A DNA stretch of 64,000 nt from Planoprotostelium fungivorum. Taxonomy: Eukaryota > Evosea > Variosea > Cavosteliida > Cavosteliaceae. The translations under genes were made by a program, and so were the position numbers. The notes under the pieces are model-generated. The model was not told the origin of the DNA and did no database searches. It was given only the letters and a program-made list of their open reading frames with translations. Shown here piece by piece: positions 47,368 to 58,432 of this stretch. Every line of letters begins with the position of its first letter. Positions within the stretch are counted from its first letter, which is position 1. The DNA lies in assembly GCA_003024175.1 (NCBI GenBank), contig MDYQ01000337.1, positions 1 through 64,000 of the forward strand, written 5' to 3'.

Positions 47368-49211
47368 ATGACCGCAACAAGGAGGACACCGAAGATCACT
47401 CGGTCCACCGGTAAACCTCAGGATTACAATCCCACTTACTCTCAACACATTGTCAAGAATGTCTTCTTCATAGCGGTCTCTCTCTTGTTTCTGCCTCTCT
47501 CCACCTTTCTCCTCGTATCTTGTTTGGTTATTCGTCACTTTCAGGTATAGTCGATCTCTTTATCTTTCACACGTTCAATCGAGGAACTGATATCGTGATC
47601 AGAAACAGCCTCAACCCATCCCAAACGGACAACGAAAGACTGTCTTGGTCAATAGCGGCCGTATGACAAAGTCACTTGTCCTCCTCCGAAAATTCAAAGA
47701 GGCAGGACACAGAGTCATCTTGGTCGAAGAGCACTCTTATTGGTTCTGCGCCAATCGGTGAGTCAACCTCCTCCATTCACACTCTAATTGTCCATCAGAT
47801 GGTCCAACTCAGTCGATGCATTCTATCGTATCGGCAATCCACTCGTCGATCTGAACAAGTACACCGAAGATCTAATCAAAGTCATCAAAGCAGAAGGAGT
47901 GGACTACTTCATCTTGGTTTCTCACGCAGGCAGCACCATCGAAGACGGCATCGCGAAGAAGGAGATATCAAAGCACTGTGAGGTGAGACGATTTAGAGGT
48001 GTTCTGGAGATGATCTGATGAGAATGCAGGTGTTCCAATTCGACGAGGACACGTGCAGGACTCTGCATGAGAAGCACAGATTTATAGACAAAGCGAGAGG
48101 GCTCGGGTTCGTCGTGCCAGAATCTCATCACATCACCGTTCACGATCAGGTGAGAACGCCTTCACGATCAAGCACCATCATGATCTCATCCATCGATCGT
48201 CCATCTCGATCGAAGACGAATGTCTCATTCATCACGCATCACCTTGCAACATCCATCATGATGAACTCCATCCAGGTTCTCAAATTCGACTTCAAGAAAA
48301 CCCCCGAGAAGAAGTTCATCTTGAAGTGCATCGGCTTAGACCCGCTCGACGATCACACGAGGAGTGATATGACTCTACTGCCCCTGTCCACGCCAGAGAG
48401 GACATCAGCTCACGTGAAGGCACAACGCATCAGCGAAAGTAACCCGTGGGTCCTGCAGGAGTTTATTCAAGGAGAAGAGTATTGTACTCACTCGACTGTG
48501 AGGGGAGGACAGGTGGGATGATTCTTATGTTCAAGTCTATTTTGATGGGTAGAATGATGATGATCGGACGATCGTAGTGATGATTGTGATGGATCACGAT
48601 CGATCGATCACCGATCTCGTCACGATGACATCATCTCCATCGTCATCTTTTCACGATGATCATCGCTCACGCACACACAGGTCAGAGCCTTCGTTGCCTG
48701 CCCCTCTTCAGAGCTCCTGGTCAACTACTACGTCAGCGAGAAACCCAAAATGCTCGAATTCACACAAAAGTTTGCCTCCAAGATGAATCTCACGGGACAG
48801 CTGGCCTTTGACTTTATCGAGACCGCCGACGGCAGCATCTACCCTATCGAATGCAACCCTCGGACACACACAGCCATCACCCTCTTCTACAACCATCCCC
48901 ACTTTGCCGCCTCTTACGTCCCAGATTCAGACGACGACAGAGTCACATGGCCGGTTCAGCCGCTCATGAATTCTCCTCCCGTATACTGGATCGGCCATGA
49001 GCTGTTCTCCCTCTTTAGAACGTGGGACGTAAAGACCTTCTTGGAGAGGTTGGTCTTCGAGAGAGACGGCACGTTCAGCATCGAAGACCCTTGGCCACAT
49101 TTCCTGTTGTATCACTTCCACTGGCCGTTCATCTTCTTGAAGAGTCTCATCGAGGGAAAGAAATGGTCCAGGATCAACGTCAGCACCAGCCGCGTCTTCT
49201 TAACGAATTGA
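47368..49211 (+). CDS. membrane-anchored ATP-grasp ligase, MysC-like
   Basis: ATG at 47368 (MTATRRTPKITRSTGKP), one hydrophobic anchor (NVFFIAVSLLFLPLSTFLL), then a cytosolic enzyme. Blocks: TVLVNSGRMTKSLVLLRKFK, VILVEEHSYWFCANRWS, CRTLHEKHRFIDKARGLGF, WVLQEFIQGEEYCTHSTV, and the metal/ATP region GQLAFDFIETADGSIYPIEC followed by NPRTHTAITLFYNHP. The architecture recalls the ATP-grasp enzymes of mycosporine-like amino acid synthesis (MysC), which ligate glycine to a cyclohexenone. That assignment is from memory. No other pathway gene is next to it. It ends SRVFLTN, TGA 49209-49211. Confidence 0.7.
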
Positions 49212-49237
49212 TGATGAGTTACGGAGAATAAAATCAG

Positions 49238-49576
49238 ATGCACGAGTGTGTTTTTCTGGTGGCCGAATTGCTCTTGGGTCCTCATGTGGACCCGTCCGCA
49301 CGATCCAATCAGGCCATCAGAAAAGCGGCTGAGCGTGGTAATATCCACAATGTACGATTGCTACTGGCCGACGAGCGAGTCGATCCATCTACGAACGGCC
49401 TAGTCTTCGAGTCAGCGGCAAGAGGTCACGCCGACACCGTCAAGCTACTGTTGGCTCATCCTCGCGTGGATGCAGCAGCGCAGATCGATGAGGCCAAGAG
49501 AAGAGCGACGGAAGGAGGACACACAGAGGTGGTACAACTGCTCGACGATCACAAGCAGCAGAAGTCAGCGGTATAG
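49238..49576 (+). pseudogene. 3' fragment of an ankyrin-repeat gene
   Basis: Begins without a cap, about 25 bp after the ATP-grasp stop, with LLLGPHVDPSARSNQAI. It continues through three repeats and the family's typical end (HPRV then DAAAQIDEAKRRAT, HTEVVQLLDDHKQQK) to TAG 49574. Only the C-terminal quarter of the paralogues at 21980 and 50202 is present, so this is a truncated copy. Confidence 0.75.
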
Positions 49577-50201
49577 AAAACCATGGAGTGAGAAAGTGAT
49601 TATTCTCGTGCATTTTTACCGGAACAACACCAGCGGACGTTTGTGGGAGGATGTGTAATGATACTCTGATCGAGATACTACCGTAGATTTATGTGATCCG
49701 ACTACATGTTCGTGATGATCGACAAAAAGTCACCACATCACTCAAGATCTGAAGATCATGTTCGATTATTAATATTAGTCGCTCTCACCGGAAATTCAAC
49801 GGTCTGCCTTATCCAGAGAACCCTCTGAACCGTCGGATCACTCCGGTCGTTAACAATGATTGTGGATGGCAAACGACAGTGATGGATGACAATATTCCAA
49901 CATCAGAGCGATCTTCTCAGATTTATTTTCTCTCATGAACGCTGACGAGGAATGGTTGAATGATCGACTACGATATTTGACCGATGTTGAAAAATGAGAA
50001 CAACAGTCGATCGCGACGAACAATCGACCATCATACGGCTGTGATAACATTCGTGCTCACGAGTTCACGCCCACACCACGACAGTTCTCGTATCTCATCA
50101 CATCTTTGAAACTCTCACAAAGAAGAGAGTGCTGACGTTGTTTTATTTATTCTGACAACATCTGCTCGACATCACATCGTTGGATCTTCTTTCGACAAGT
50201 G
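49577..50201. other. intergenic between two ankyrin loci
   Basis: 625 bp. The last ~70 bp (from TATTTATTCTGACAACATC near 50,146) are the diverged cap of the next ankyrin gene. The rest shows no open frame or repeat that I can interpret. Confidence 0.5.
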
Positions 50202-51972
50202 ATGTCAAACGGCATCCTATCCAGTCACGATGTTACAAAAATCATCTTGCACAAGACGACCGGTGCAGGAGACGAATCCTCTAACAGACAGTTTGCCATT
50301 CTTCGCCTGACGTGCAATCTGTGGAAAGACATCGGTGAGACTGGATAGTACACAAGAATCATATAACGTAGCGTCATTCTACTGTATTGAATGTCCAGCG
50401 ATTTACTCTCCTGGTTTGGCACTTCGCCGCCTGGGAATTGAATCAGCAATACTTCACCAGTTGTTATGTATCCCGTATCAATCTCACTTCACAATACAAC
50501 TTCTCGACCTAGAAATATGACGATCTCTGTATCGCAATAATTTTCGAGTGTTTTCAAGATAACTTCGTTCGGAGTTGACCAAATTGAACCAAATCAGTTT
50601 TATTGTGGTCTTCTGGTACACGTCTATCTGTGTGTAGCATTTAGTCTGGTGCGGAAGAGGCAGGAGTGCTCATTTCGAAAACTCGCGATAATACGCGGAC
50701 ATAAGGGTACGTTATATTATTCTTGTGAAACAAGCTTTCCTGACATTCTCAGTGGACAGCTTCACTCACTGGCTCACCGAGCGCGATTTGCTTTTGGCAG
50801 TGATAGGAGGCCACGTGGAGTCGTTGCGCTTCTTGCTGACTCGTACCGAGCTGGACCCATCCATCGAAGACATCCTGCTGATAGGCACTGCGTCGAAGTA
50901 TAACTCAACCGAGATTGTACGGCTACTCTTGAACGATCCTCGTGTGGATCCCTCGGCAGAAGAGAACTGTGCCATCATCAGTGCAGCGGGATATGGTCGA
51001 ACGAACACTGTTCAGCTATTCTTGTCTGATCCTCGTGTGGATCCATCAGCGAGAACTGATCAAGGCATCAGAATGGCGGCATCTAGGGGTCACACAGAGA
51101 CTGTACGGCTGCTCTTGTCCGATTCACGTGTGGACCCATCAGCAGAACGCAACAGTGCCATCAGAATGGCAGCTTCTATGGGCCATACTGAGATTGTACG
51201 GTTACTCTTGACCCATCCTCGCGTGGACCCATCAGCAGAAGACAATCAGGCCACCATCGATGCGGCTTCAGGAGGTCATACAGAGACTGTACGCCTGCTC
51301 TTGTCCAATCCACGTGTGGACCCATCAGCACGGGACAATTACGCCATCATCACAGCAATTTCTGGCGGTCACAGTGAGACACTACGGCTGCTCTTGTCCG
51401 ATACAAGAGTGAACCCATCAACACAAGGTAATCGGGTAATTCGATATGCAGCCCGGCAGGATGACAGTCAGATTGTACGGCTTCTCTTGTCTGATCCACG
51501 TGTGGACCCATCAGCATGCGACAATGAAGCCATCAAATTGGCGGCCTCTGATGGCCATACTGAGACTGTACGGCTGCTCTTGTCCGATTCACGTGTGGAC
51601 CCATCAGTACGAGACAATTATCCCATCAGAAAGGCGATCAGTAGAGGTCATGCGGAAACTGTCCAGCTGCTCTTGTCTGATCCTCGTGTGGATCCATCAG
51701 CAGAAGACAATGTGGCCATCAGGCATGCAGCTGAAGAAGGCCACACTGAGGTCGTACGGTTGTTACTGGCCAATAAACGGGTTGATCCATCTAAACACCG
51801 CCTGATATGCTCAGCAGCAGCAAGTGGCCACGCCGCCGTCGTCAAGCTACTGTTGTTTCATCCTCGCGTGGATGCAGCACCGCAGATACCAGAGGCGGAG
51901 AGGTACGCAGAGCTAGGAGGACACACAAAGGTGGTGCAGCTACTTCACTATTACAAGCGGCAGATGTCATAA
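50202..51972 (+). pseudogene. ankyrin-repeat gene split by a transposable element
   Basis: MSNGILSSHDVTKIILHKTT through LRLTCNLWKDIG (50202-50345), then the 377 bp element at 50351-50727, then KQAFLTFSVDSFTHWLTERD and a continuous run of about eleven 33-residue repeats to YYKRQMS, TAA 51970-51972. Paralogues have only a few codons between KDIGET and KQA. GTGAGAC at the left break resembles a donor, but no acceptor I tried keeps the frame. The repeat array itself is uninterrupted, so the loss is recent. Translation from an internal start would give a cap-less protein. Confidence 0.75.
50351..50727. mobile_element. non-autonomous DNA transposon (MITE-like), 377 bp
   Basis: The ends are inverted repeats. 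The left 20 bp (CACAAGAATCATATAACGTA) and the reverse complement of the right 20 bp (50708-50727) differ at one position. The element has no open frame of note and sits exactly where the paralogous ankyrin genes have a short uninterrupted coding stretch. I cannot see a clear target-site duplication, so the superfamily is open. No second copy is visible in this window. Confidence 0.7.
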
Positions 51973-52079
51973 GTTCACGCCATGAGATTCTGAATACAAC
52001 GATATCAGCTCATCTTCTGTTCAACGTCCAGCAGACATTCTTGTATCAATAGATTCATTTAATATAGTGGGAATAAGAA

Positions 52080-52609
52080 ACGTTTATTCAGAGATAGTAA
52101 GGAAGGCTCTCCTTCTTTCTGTTGCCTCCTTCACCGTAGATCTCATTCCGTCTTCTCAGCTGACTCACTGAAGATGCATCCTCTGACACACTCGCACTCA
52201 CCTGCATCTCTTTCAGTCATTTCATCACCGACATCGGCATGAGATCAGCGTGATCCAGATGATGATGATGGACAACGATCAGATGAGACGGTGATCATGT
52301 AGAAGAGATGACAAGCATCAGACGATGGACGAAGGTGATGATGAAGACAATGTCTCACTTCGGTCAGTGACTCTTCAAAGTCCTTCATACTCAACATCTG
52401 CCTTCATCTCTTCTTTTGATAGAATCTATTGTATTGTCACCATCGTGCGTCACGATCATGATCATCATCGATATCACGACGGTGATGACGTGAGATGATC
52501 GTCGTCACCATCACTGACGATCGTCACATGGATACGGATGTTCACTCACCACTTTCAAGATCTTGAGTCTGTTCTGCAACCTCATAGCCAACACGTAAGA
52601 TGACCTCAT
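52080..52609 (-). CDS. small protein, unknown
   Basis: Three tentative exons: MRSSYVLAMRLQNRLKILK (ATG 52609, may continue upstream as LFDHNP), MLSMKDFEESLTE (around 52,373-52,420), and EMQVSASVSEDASSVSQL to KKESLPYYL (52,080-52,215). TGA is followed directly by AATAAA. Donor GTGAGTG and acceptors AAAG and GCAG fit, with phases compatible for the last join. The product is short, charged and helical. No family recognised. It overlaps the start of the next gene on the opposite strand. Confidence 0.4.
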
Positions 52610-53111
52610 CGGGTTGTGATCGAAGAGCTGCCGATAAAACTACAAAAGTGACGAACACGAAGAGACAACGACAACTTCAATCTCCTCTGTTGGCACCGAT
52701 GGATATCAAGACGACATCATCCACAGACATGTTCCTCAGAACGATGCACCATCCAGACGAAGAGATGGATTCAAAAACAAGCGGTGTATCAAGACGATGA
52801 GCCTCTATTTCCATCTCTCTTCTCGTTTCTATTCGTTGCAGTGTCTTGGTTACAGAGCTCGTTTTGACGGATTAAGGCAGTTTGTAAACCATCCGACGGT
52901 GACATCTGAGGAATCTCGGCCGATCAAGAACTCTCACCCCACCAAGAAAATCGCTGATAGACGAGAAGTGAGAGCGACATGTCATAAATCACAGAACGAC
53001 AACATCGCAGCTACGGTCGTAACGATGAACGCACAGCCGGCAGAATGGACGACGACTCAGAAGAGCTCTGAAGTTGCCACGAGTTCTTCGCCTCTCTTAG
53101 CACCTGTTTGA
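52600..53111 (+). CDS. low-complexity protein, unknown
   Basis: ATG 52600 (MTSSGCDRRAADKTTKVTNT). The first exon runs to ...SKTSG, joins across GTATCA...TTGCAG in phase 0 to CLGYRARFDGLRQFVNHPTV, and ends at TGA 53109-53111. About 155 residues, rich in Ser, Thr, Lys and Glu and probably disordered. It lies head to head with the minus-strand gene and overlaps it by about ten bases at the start codons, so at least one of the two starts may be wrong. Confidence 0.4.
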
Positions 53112-53443
53112 TCCTTTTCATCCGACCGATGTCTGGCTCAACAATAAATCTCTCTGGTCATCCTCCCTCTCTTCTTGTTTTGATGAACTCACGATCAGTT
53201 TCCTCTTATTGTCGGTGATTGACTGACCGAGAGATCGATGACCCAGAATGGTCCTGATGATGCCTCAAATTCTACACTCTCATATCAATTTCTCCGCGTA
53301 CGCTGCCAGTCAGAAGAATCGAATAGTCTCCTCAATCCTACGCGGAACATCATGATTAGTAGCGTCTTTGTGCGAAGATTAGAATAAATCGAAAGCCGAG
53401 CCTTGTAGAACGATTATGATTCTTAGAACCCGACATACATCCT
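53112..53443. other. intergenic
   Basis: 332 bp after the low-complexity gene, with AATAAATC soon after its stop (53,149) as a possible polyadenylation signal. Nothing else seen. Confidence 0.45.
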
Positions 53444-56400
53444 ATGAGAAGGTCAATTGCCCCAATGAGAGCAACCGTCTTCCTCTGTCTCTGTCTACTT
53501 GTATCTCTCACTCTCACCCTGAATCAATCGATATCACATCGTGATGCGATCAACATTTCGACCATTCAGCCACTCCCCATACGTTCGACCATCGGTATGA
53601 TATTTCTATCTTGTATCATAGATCGTGACGTTGATCAGTGTCACAGGATATCAGATACATAGTTGGGACGATCTGAGAGAATGGACGCAAGCATTGAAGA
53701 AAGGAGCCCGCTGGTTCAAGTTAGATTTCAACTGGCCATTCAACTCCACGAGTCTGCTCGACAGGGACGTTTGTATGGTGCAAGAGAATTTATCAGCCGA
53801 GGAGAAAGACGACACGAGAGGTTGCATCGTGAGTGTCAATCTTCGCTCAGCTATGATGACTCAACGAACAATAGCTGCTGACTCATAATGACCCAATAGT
53901 CTCCCGAACCAATTACAACACCTCCAACAACGTCTTGGAGTTGATCAGCGACCCAGAGTATCGTCACTGGTTTGCCGTGAGACATTCATGGTCACATCCG
54001 AATCATCTGAAGTCATATCAGGGACGAGAACGCATATACATCGCGGTCTGTTTCAAACTCTTGGATAACACCGATATCTGTGGCAATTCACAATTCATCT
54101 CATCATGGTTATCTCTCCTCGATGACTTCTTCGCCAGAGCTCGAAAAGTCATCGATGAACAATCTCTCAACGGTGAGAAGCAAATCCATTGTGAATCCAT
54201 TTATTGTTTCTTCTGCATCATCAAATCATCAGCGACATCACATCATCACTTGTGATGAAACTCCATCAGTCGAGTTCATCGTCGATGGCGCGGGCACTGC
54301 CGGTGGAGATAGAGGTTGTCTGGCCGATCGATGGAGTCCACTGGTATCTACATGGATCTCACACAGAGACCCGATGGAAGCGTTGCATTCGAACGAAAAG
54401 GACAAGGGTTACAATTCTTTCCAGATCATGAACTTGAAGGTGATGATGATGATCGCGATCGTCACGATGCATCGTGATCGTGATGGAAGAGAATCTGATG
54501 ATCATCACAGGTTGACGACAACGATCCAGAGAAATATCTCAAACCTATGGCTGAAGTCGACTATGGAAAATTCTCTCAGCAGAACACTTATCCTTATCTC
54601 ATGTGGGAACCCGACCGACAGAACGTCATAGAAGGGGTAGATAGATCACGTGACAAGTGAAAACTGAGCGAAAATTCAGGTGGGGGAGCTGTATGAGAGG
54701 AAGGGGTTGGCACAGGCGGCTGGGTTCAAATTCGCGATCAATTTCGACATCGCACATTTTCAAGGTGATCATGCATCTCATGCATCATCATCACGACTCT
54801 AAATGGAAATCAAATGAAATTGAATATAATTTAATGTATTTTACAGTTTTCTCTGCAAACTTGTCTGGAGGAGCTTGGAACGTACCCGTACCTTCAGAAA
54901 ATTCCGGGAAAATTCTCGCCTACACTGGACCAGAAGGAGACGTTCGCATCATCACTTCGTCTACAACGAACCAGACCACTCACCTCATCCTGCACCGATC
55001 CGACCACTTGTACGCAAAACTCGATGAAATTTCACGACACGTAATTCCCATGGGACGAGTACGCACTCACCGTCCACTCTTCGTTGATCTATTTTTAGAT
55101 CGTTTCCATGGTTACGATAGAAGAGGAGACGAAACGAAAGATCTTCCTATCTGACGACAGGGGAAGACTATCAGAATATCACTTGAGAGGAGACAAAGTG
55201 AAGCTGGAGAAGTCGTGGAGAAGCGGTGGGAATCTGGGAGTGCAGGCTATCACGGTACAAGACATCACGGTTTACTATGAAATGAGTAAGGACGGTGAAA
55301 AACAGAGTCGGTGTTGAATGAGAGAAAGGTAACACGACTGAGTGTGGAATTCTCTTGGAGAGGATCCATCCAGGTAGAAAGTCAAATGACAGTGTGTGCG
55401 TCAGCGTGGAAGGTGAGACGAGATGATACGTATCGTACGTATCGTGGTACATCGATCATCACATGTCATGATCCCACCATCACATCACTGATCGCTCGAC
55501 CAGCGTTCGATCATGTGTCCTTCAGTCTCTCTCTTCCTGACGCCAACGACTCGTCTTGTCCGTCCAATCACATCATCATCTCCATCATCTCGTCTCACCA
55601 CGGGAGACTCTCTTTATCGTTCGAATGCGTCGATCCTCTCATCCCCCTCCACTCTTTCAGCTCTTCCTCTCCCATCGGCATCGGCAGCCAACCAGAGGTA
55701 TCCACCTTACGTTATAATGGTCAGAACCACCTGTGAGGCACCTCTTCATTCTGTTCGTGTCCCCTCACCTTCACAGGATGATCGTGGTGACTGATGGACA
55801 CTGCTCGAACGATTTGAGAAAGAACACAGACGCGAATGTGGCCGTGTGTGATGTGATGCCGACATCAGAGTTGCATGTGTTGAATTACTATTACGGAACG
55901 ATGGAGAGTTGGCTGAGACACGTTAGAGGTAACGGAGGTCTCATCAACTCGTGCCACAAAGCCATCATGGTGAGATGACGTCACGTGATACGTGATGCAT
56001 GATGTGATGTGAAATTGAAAGAGAGACAGTTTGGTAGCTATGACATGGGATCGGATCCAGCCGTGAGTCTCTTTCAAGTGGGAGAAGAAGTTGCGGTGGT
56101 GACGAGTCACACTGGATGGAATTACGACGAAGAGGAAGAGAAGAAGAACCACTGTGGACTGCCAAAGAGGAGAGAAGGCGGCGTCATCGATTCGTGGCCT
56201 CTGCCCACCATATCGTAAGAGTGTATGCTTGATAAATATTCGATGTGTGGATTTGTGGGAAGAGAAGGAGGATAGAATGATGTTGACGCGTACGTCCATT
56301 TGTATATGAATGCTGCTTCTTGTGTCAAAACGCTGGGTAGCACCGTCATCGTCTGTCACTCAACCGCTTGATCGTGTGTGACTGTGGAATCTGGTACAAC

Positions 56401-56640
56401 AGAAGGCTATTACATGGCCGAGAGGTTAGCGTCCAGTACATCTACCGCGTGAGTATATCATCGTGATGACAGTGTGATTTTCTTCCGTGGTGTCTCTAAT
56501 TGCCGTTTGTCACGTGACCACGTGACCAATCATGTCACGTCTACACTAAAGTCGCGCCTCGTGGAAGTACCACACGAGGCCAGAAGAATGCAAGAAAGAT
56601 GTGAAGAAAGGTGAGTTCAAGACAAAGAGTGAGGCAATTG
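53444..56640 (+). CDS. secreted PLC-like phosphodiesterase-fold protein
   Basis: Signal peptide MRRSIAPMRATVFLCLCLLV at 53444 (or from the inner Met). WDDLREWTQALKKGARWFKL and DFNW, then LLTHNDPIVSRTNY formed across an intron. This is the pattern of the PLC-like TIM-barrel (GDPD-type) superfamily: a helix, K-x-D at the end of a strand, then a His loop. VEFIVDGAGTAGGDRGCLAD follows. The second half includes FLSDDRGRLSEYHLRGDKV and, near the end, VESGTTEGYYMAERL. Several exon joins between 54,650 and 56,600 are ambiguous, and the end coordinate is approximate. Substrate unknown. Confidence 0.5.
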
Positions 56641-56795
56641 ATGCAGAGTAGTTTGGGAGGGTCGACATGTACGATCACGAAGATGGATGGAAGACGGACC
56701 GAAAGGTGAACGGTGTCGTTCTTTACCATTGATAGAAGGTCAGCTCCACGATCAGTTCATCATGTGATCTGTTCAGAATCATTCCCTCCGATCTG

Positions 56796-58196
56796 TTGTC
56801 TTCGCTCTTCACCATATTTTTCGACACAGCCGATCTTCTCGCTGTATATTTTACCTCCACACGTTGCAGAGACATAATCCATCAAATTCTCATCCATCGT
56901 TCACATCAACACAATGGACACCAATTTCCCACATTAGAGTATCCTCCTTGGAACGGAAAGAATCATTTTCAATGTGGGAGGCCACCCCCGACACCTCTAC
57001 ACAACATGTCTATGGTGCAATGGTGGATGAGTGAGGTCAGATCACCTCACAGGACGGATAGAAAGAGAGCGGGAAGAGAGGGGAGAGACTGGAAGATATT
57101 GTCTGCCTTAGAAACACTTGATGTCGAATCATGTCTGAGTCCTCACATCGAGCAACTCGATTGGTTAATGATGATGATCAAATGTGGAGATTTAGAGGGG
57201 GTCGAGAAGTACTGGCAAGGAGATGAAGGTCTTGTCTTCCGCATGTGGAAGATGGTGACATCAAGAGAGCACACGCTCCTAATGGACTGGATGAAAGAGA
57301 AGGGAATATTAGAAGGACAGCTGTGGGAGAACTTGTACCTGCATTGCGCCAGGAAAGGACAAGTCAAGTGTTTAGATTGGTTGGTGAGTCTCGCCGAAAC
57401 ACATTTCTCACAATCATCATCATCCTACAACACATCTTTTACATCTACACTCTAAACTCTCACAGGTATCCAATCGTATACACCTCTCTCAGTGTGACCC
57501 TCAACGCATCGCAATCCAATGTCTGTGGTCCAGCTCAACGGAAACATTGCATTGGCTCGAACAGAACGTAAAACATTCTCCCACCATCGACTTTAAATTG
57601 AAGGAAACAGTACCAATCCATACGAAGACCATTCGATCCAGTCGTGCTGCAGCTACCTGATGTCTACCTCTCTACACTATCGACGAAGAGGGTGAACATG
57701 AAGGTAAATATGTTTTCTTCCATAATGATGGACGCTGAGGAAGACGTAGTTCTTAAAGTGGGTCATCGATCGAGTGGGCCTGCACGATGACATGATGTCG
57801 CGATGTCTAGAACATGGAAACGTAGAGGCAGTCATTTATCTCCAAGAGAGAGGATTGCACCTGCCCGAAGACTTTCGCACTTGTCCCATTCATCTCGGCT
57901 TACTCCGACACCTGCATCATCATCACCCGTCCTCTTTAAATTTGAATTGCACGTCCCACGCCAGGCAGGCCATAGCAGAATCAAATACAAATGTCTTACG
58001 GTGGCTCATGAAGAAGGGAGCCGCTTTTCCACAGAGAATGGTCTTCAAACAGAACGGCACCCACGATGCCGCATGCATGATCTTGCAGATCGCGATGAGA
58101 TGGAACATCGCCGAGAGTGAAGCGTTAGACTGGGTGAAGGAAGGAGGAGGCTCTTACGAGAAGGTGTGGCAGAGGGGTCGCAGGATGGGTCTGTGA
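56796..58196 (+). CDS. divergent ankyrin-like helical-repeat protein
   Basis: Opens with an F-box-like helix (LSSLFTIFFDTADLLAVYF), then helical repeats: LDWLMMMIKCGDLEGVEKY, LMDWMKEKGILEGQLWENL, LHCARKGQVKCLDWL, CLEHGNVEAVIYLQERGLHL and VLRWLMKKGAAFPQRMVF. Exon joins near 57,383/57,466, 57,568/57,610 and 57,702/57,759 keep frame in one model. The last exon ends GRRMGL, TGA 58194-58196. The true start codon lies upstream of 56,796, possibly behind an intron. This family is different from the DPRVDPS ankyrin genes. Confidence 0.55.
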
Positions 58197-58339
58197 TGAT
58201 TACACAGATCATCGTGCAAACTATAAACGATCGACACTCGATGTGTGTCATTCCTTTCATTTCCATCTGTCTTCTCTTCAGCCAAGTCACAACCATAAAA
58301 GGAGTACCATTACAAAGAGATGTATCTACATATGCTTAG

Positions 58340-58385
58340 ATGCTTTTCTGGATCCACACGAGGATTGGACAGCAACCTCATCGTT
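58340..58385 (-). pseudogene. ankyrin-repeat remnant
   Basis: On the minus strand, TTGCTGTCCAATCCTCGTG followed by TGGATCC encodes LLSNPRVDP, the signature of the dispersed ankyrin family. No flanking repeat is open. It lies downstream of the proline-rich gene stop. Confidence 0.5.
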
Positions 58386-58432
58386 CGTTGACGATGAAGA
58401 CAGAAATAAATGTAATCTCAGAAACATTTATT

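Noticed and set aside
49238-49576. Ankyrin tail as part of the ATP-grasp gene
   Set aside because: The ATP-grasp frame ends at TGA 49209 in a natural C-terminus and the ankyrin text matches the 3' end of other loci.
50341-50727. Insertion in the ankyrin gene as a newly gained intron
   Set aside because: A GTGAGAC donor is present, but no acceptor keeps the frame, and the segment has terminal inverted repeats, so a transposable element fits better.
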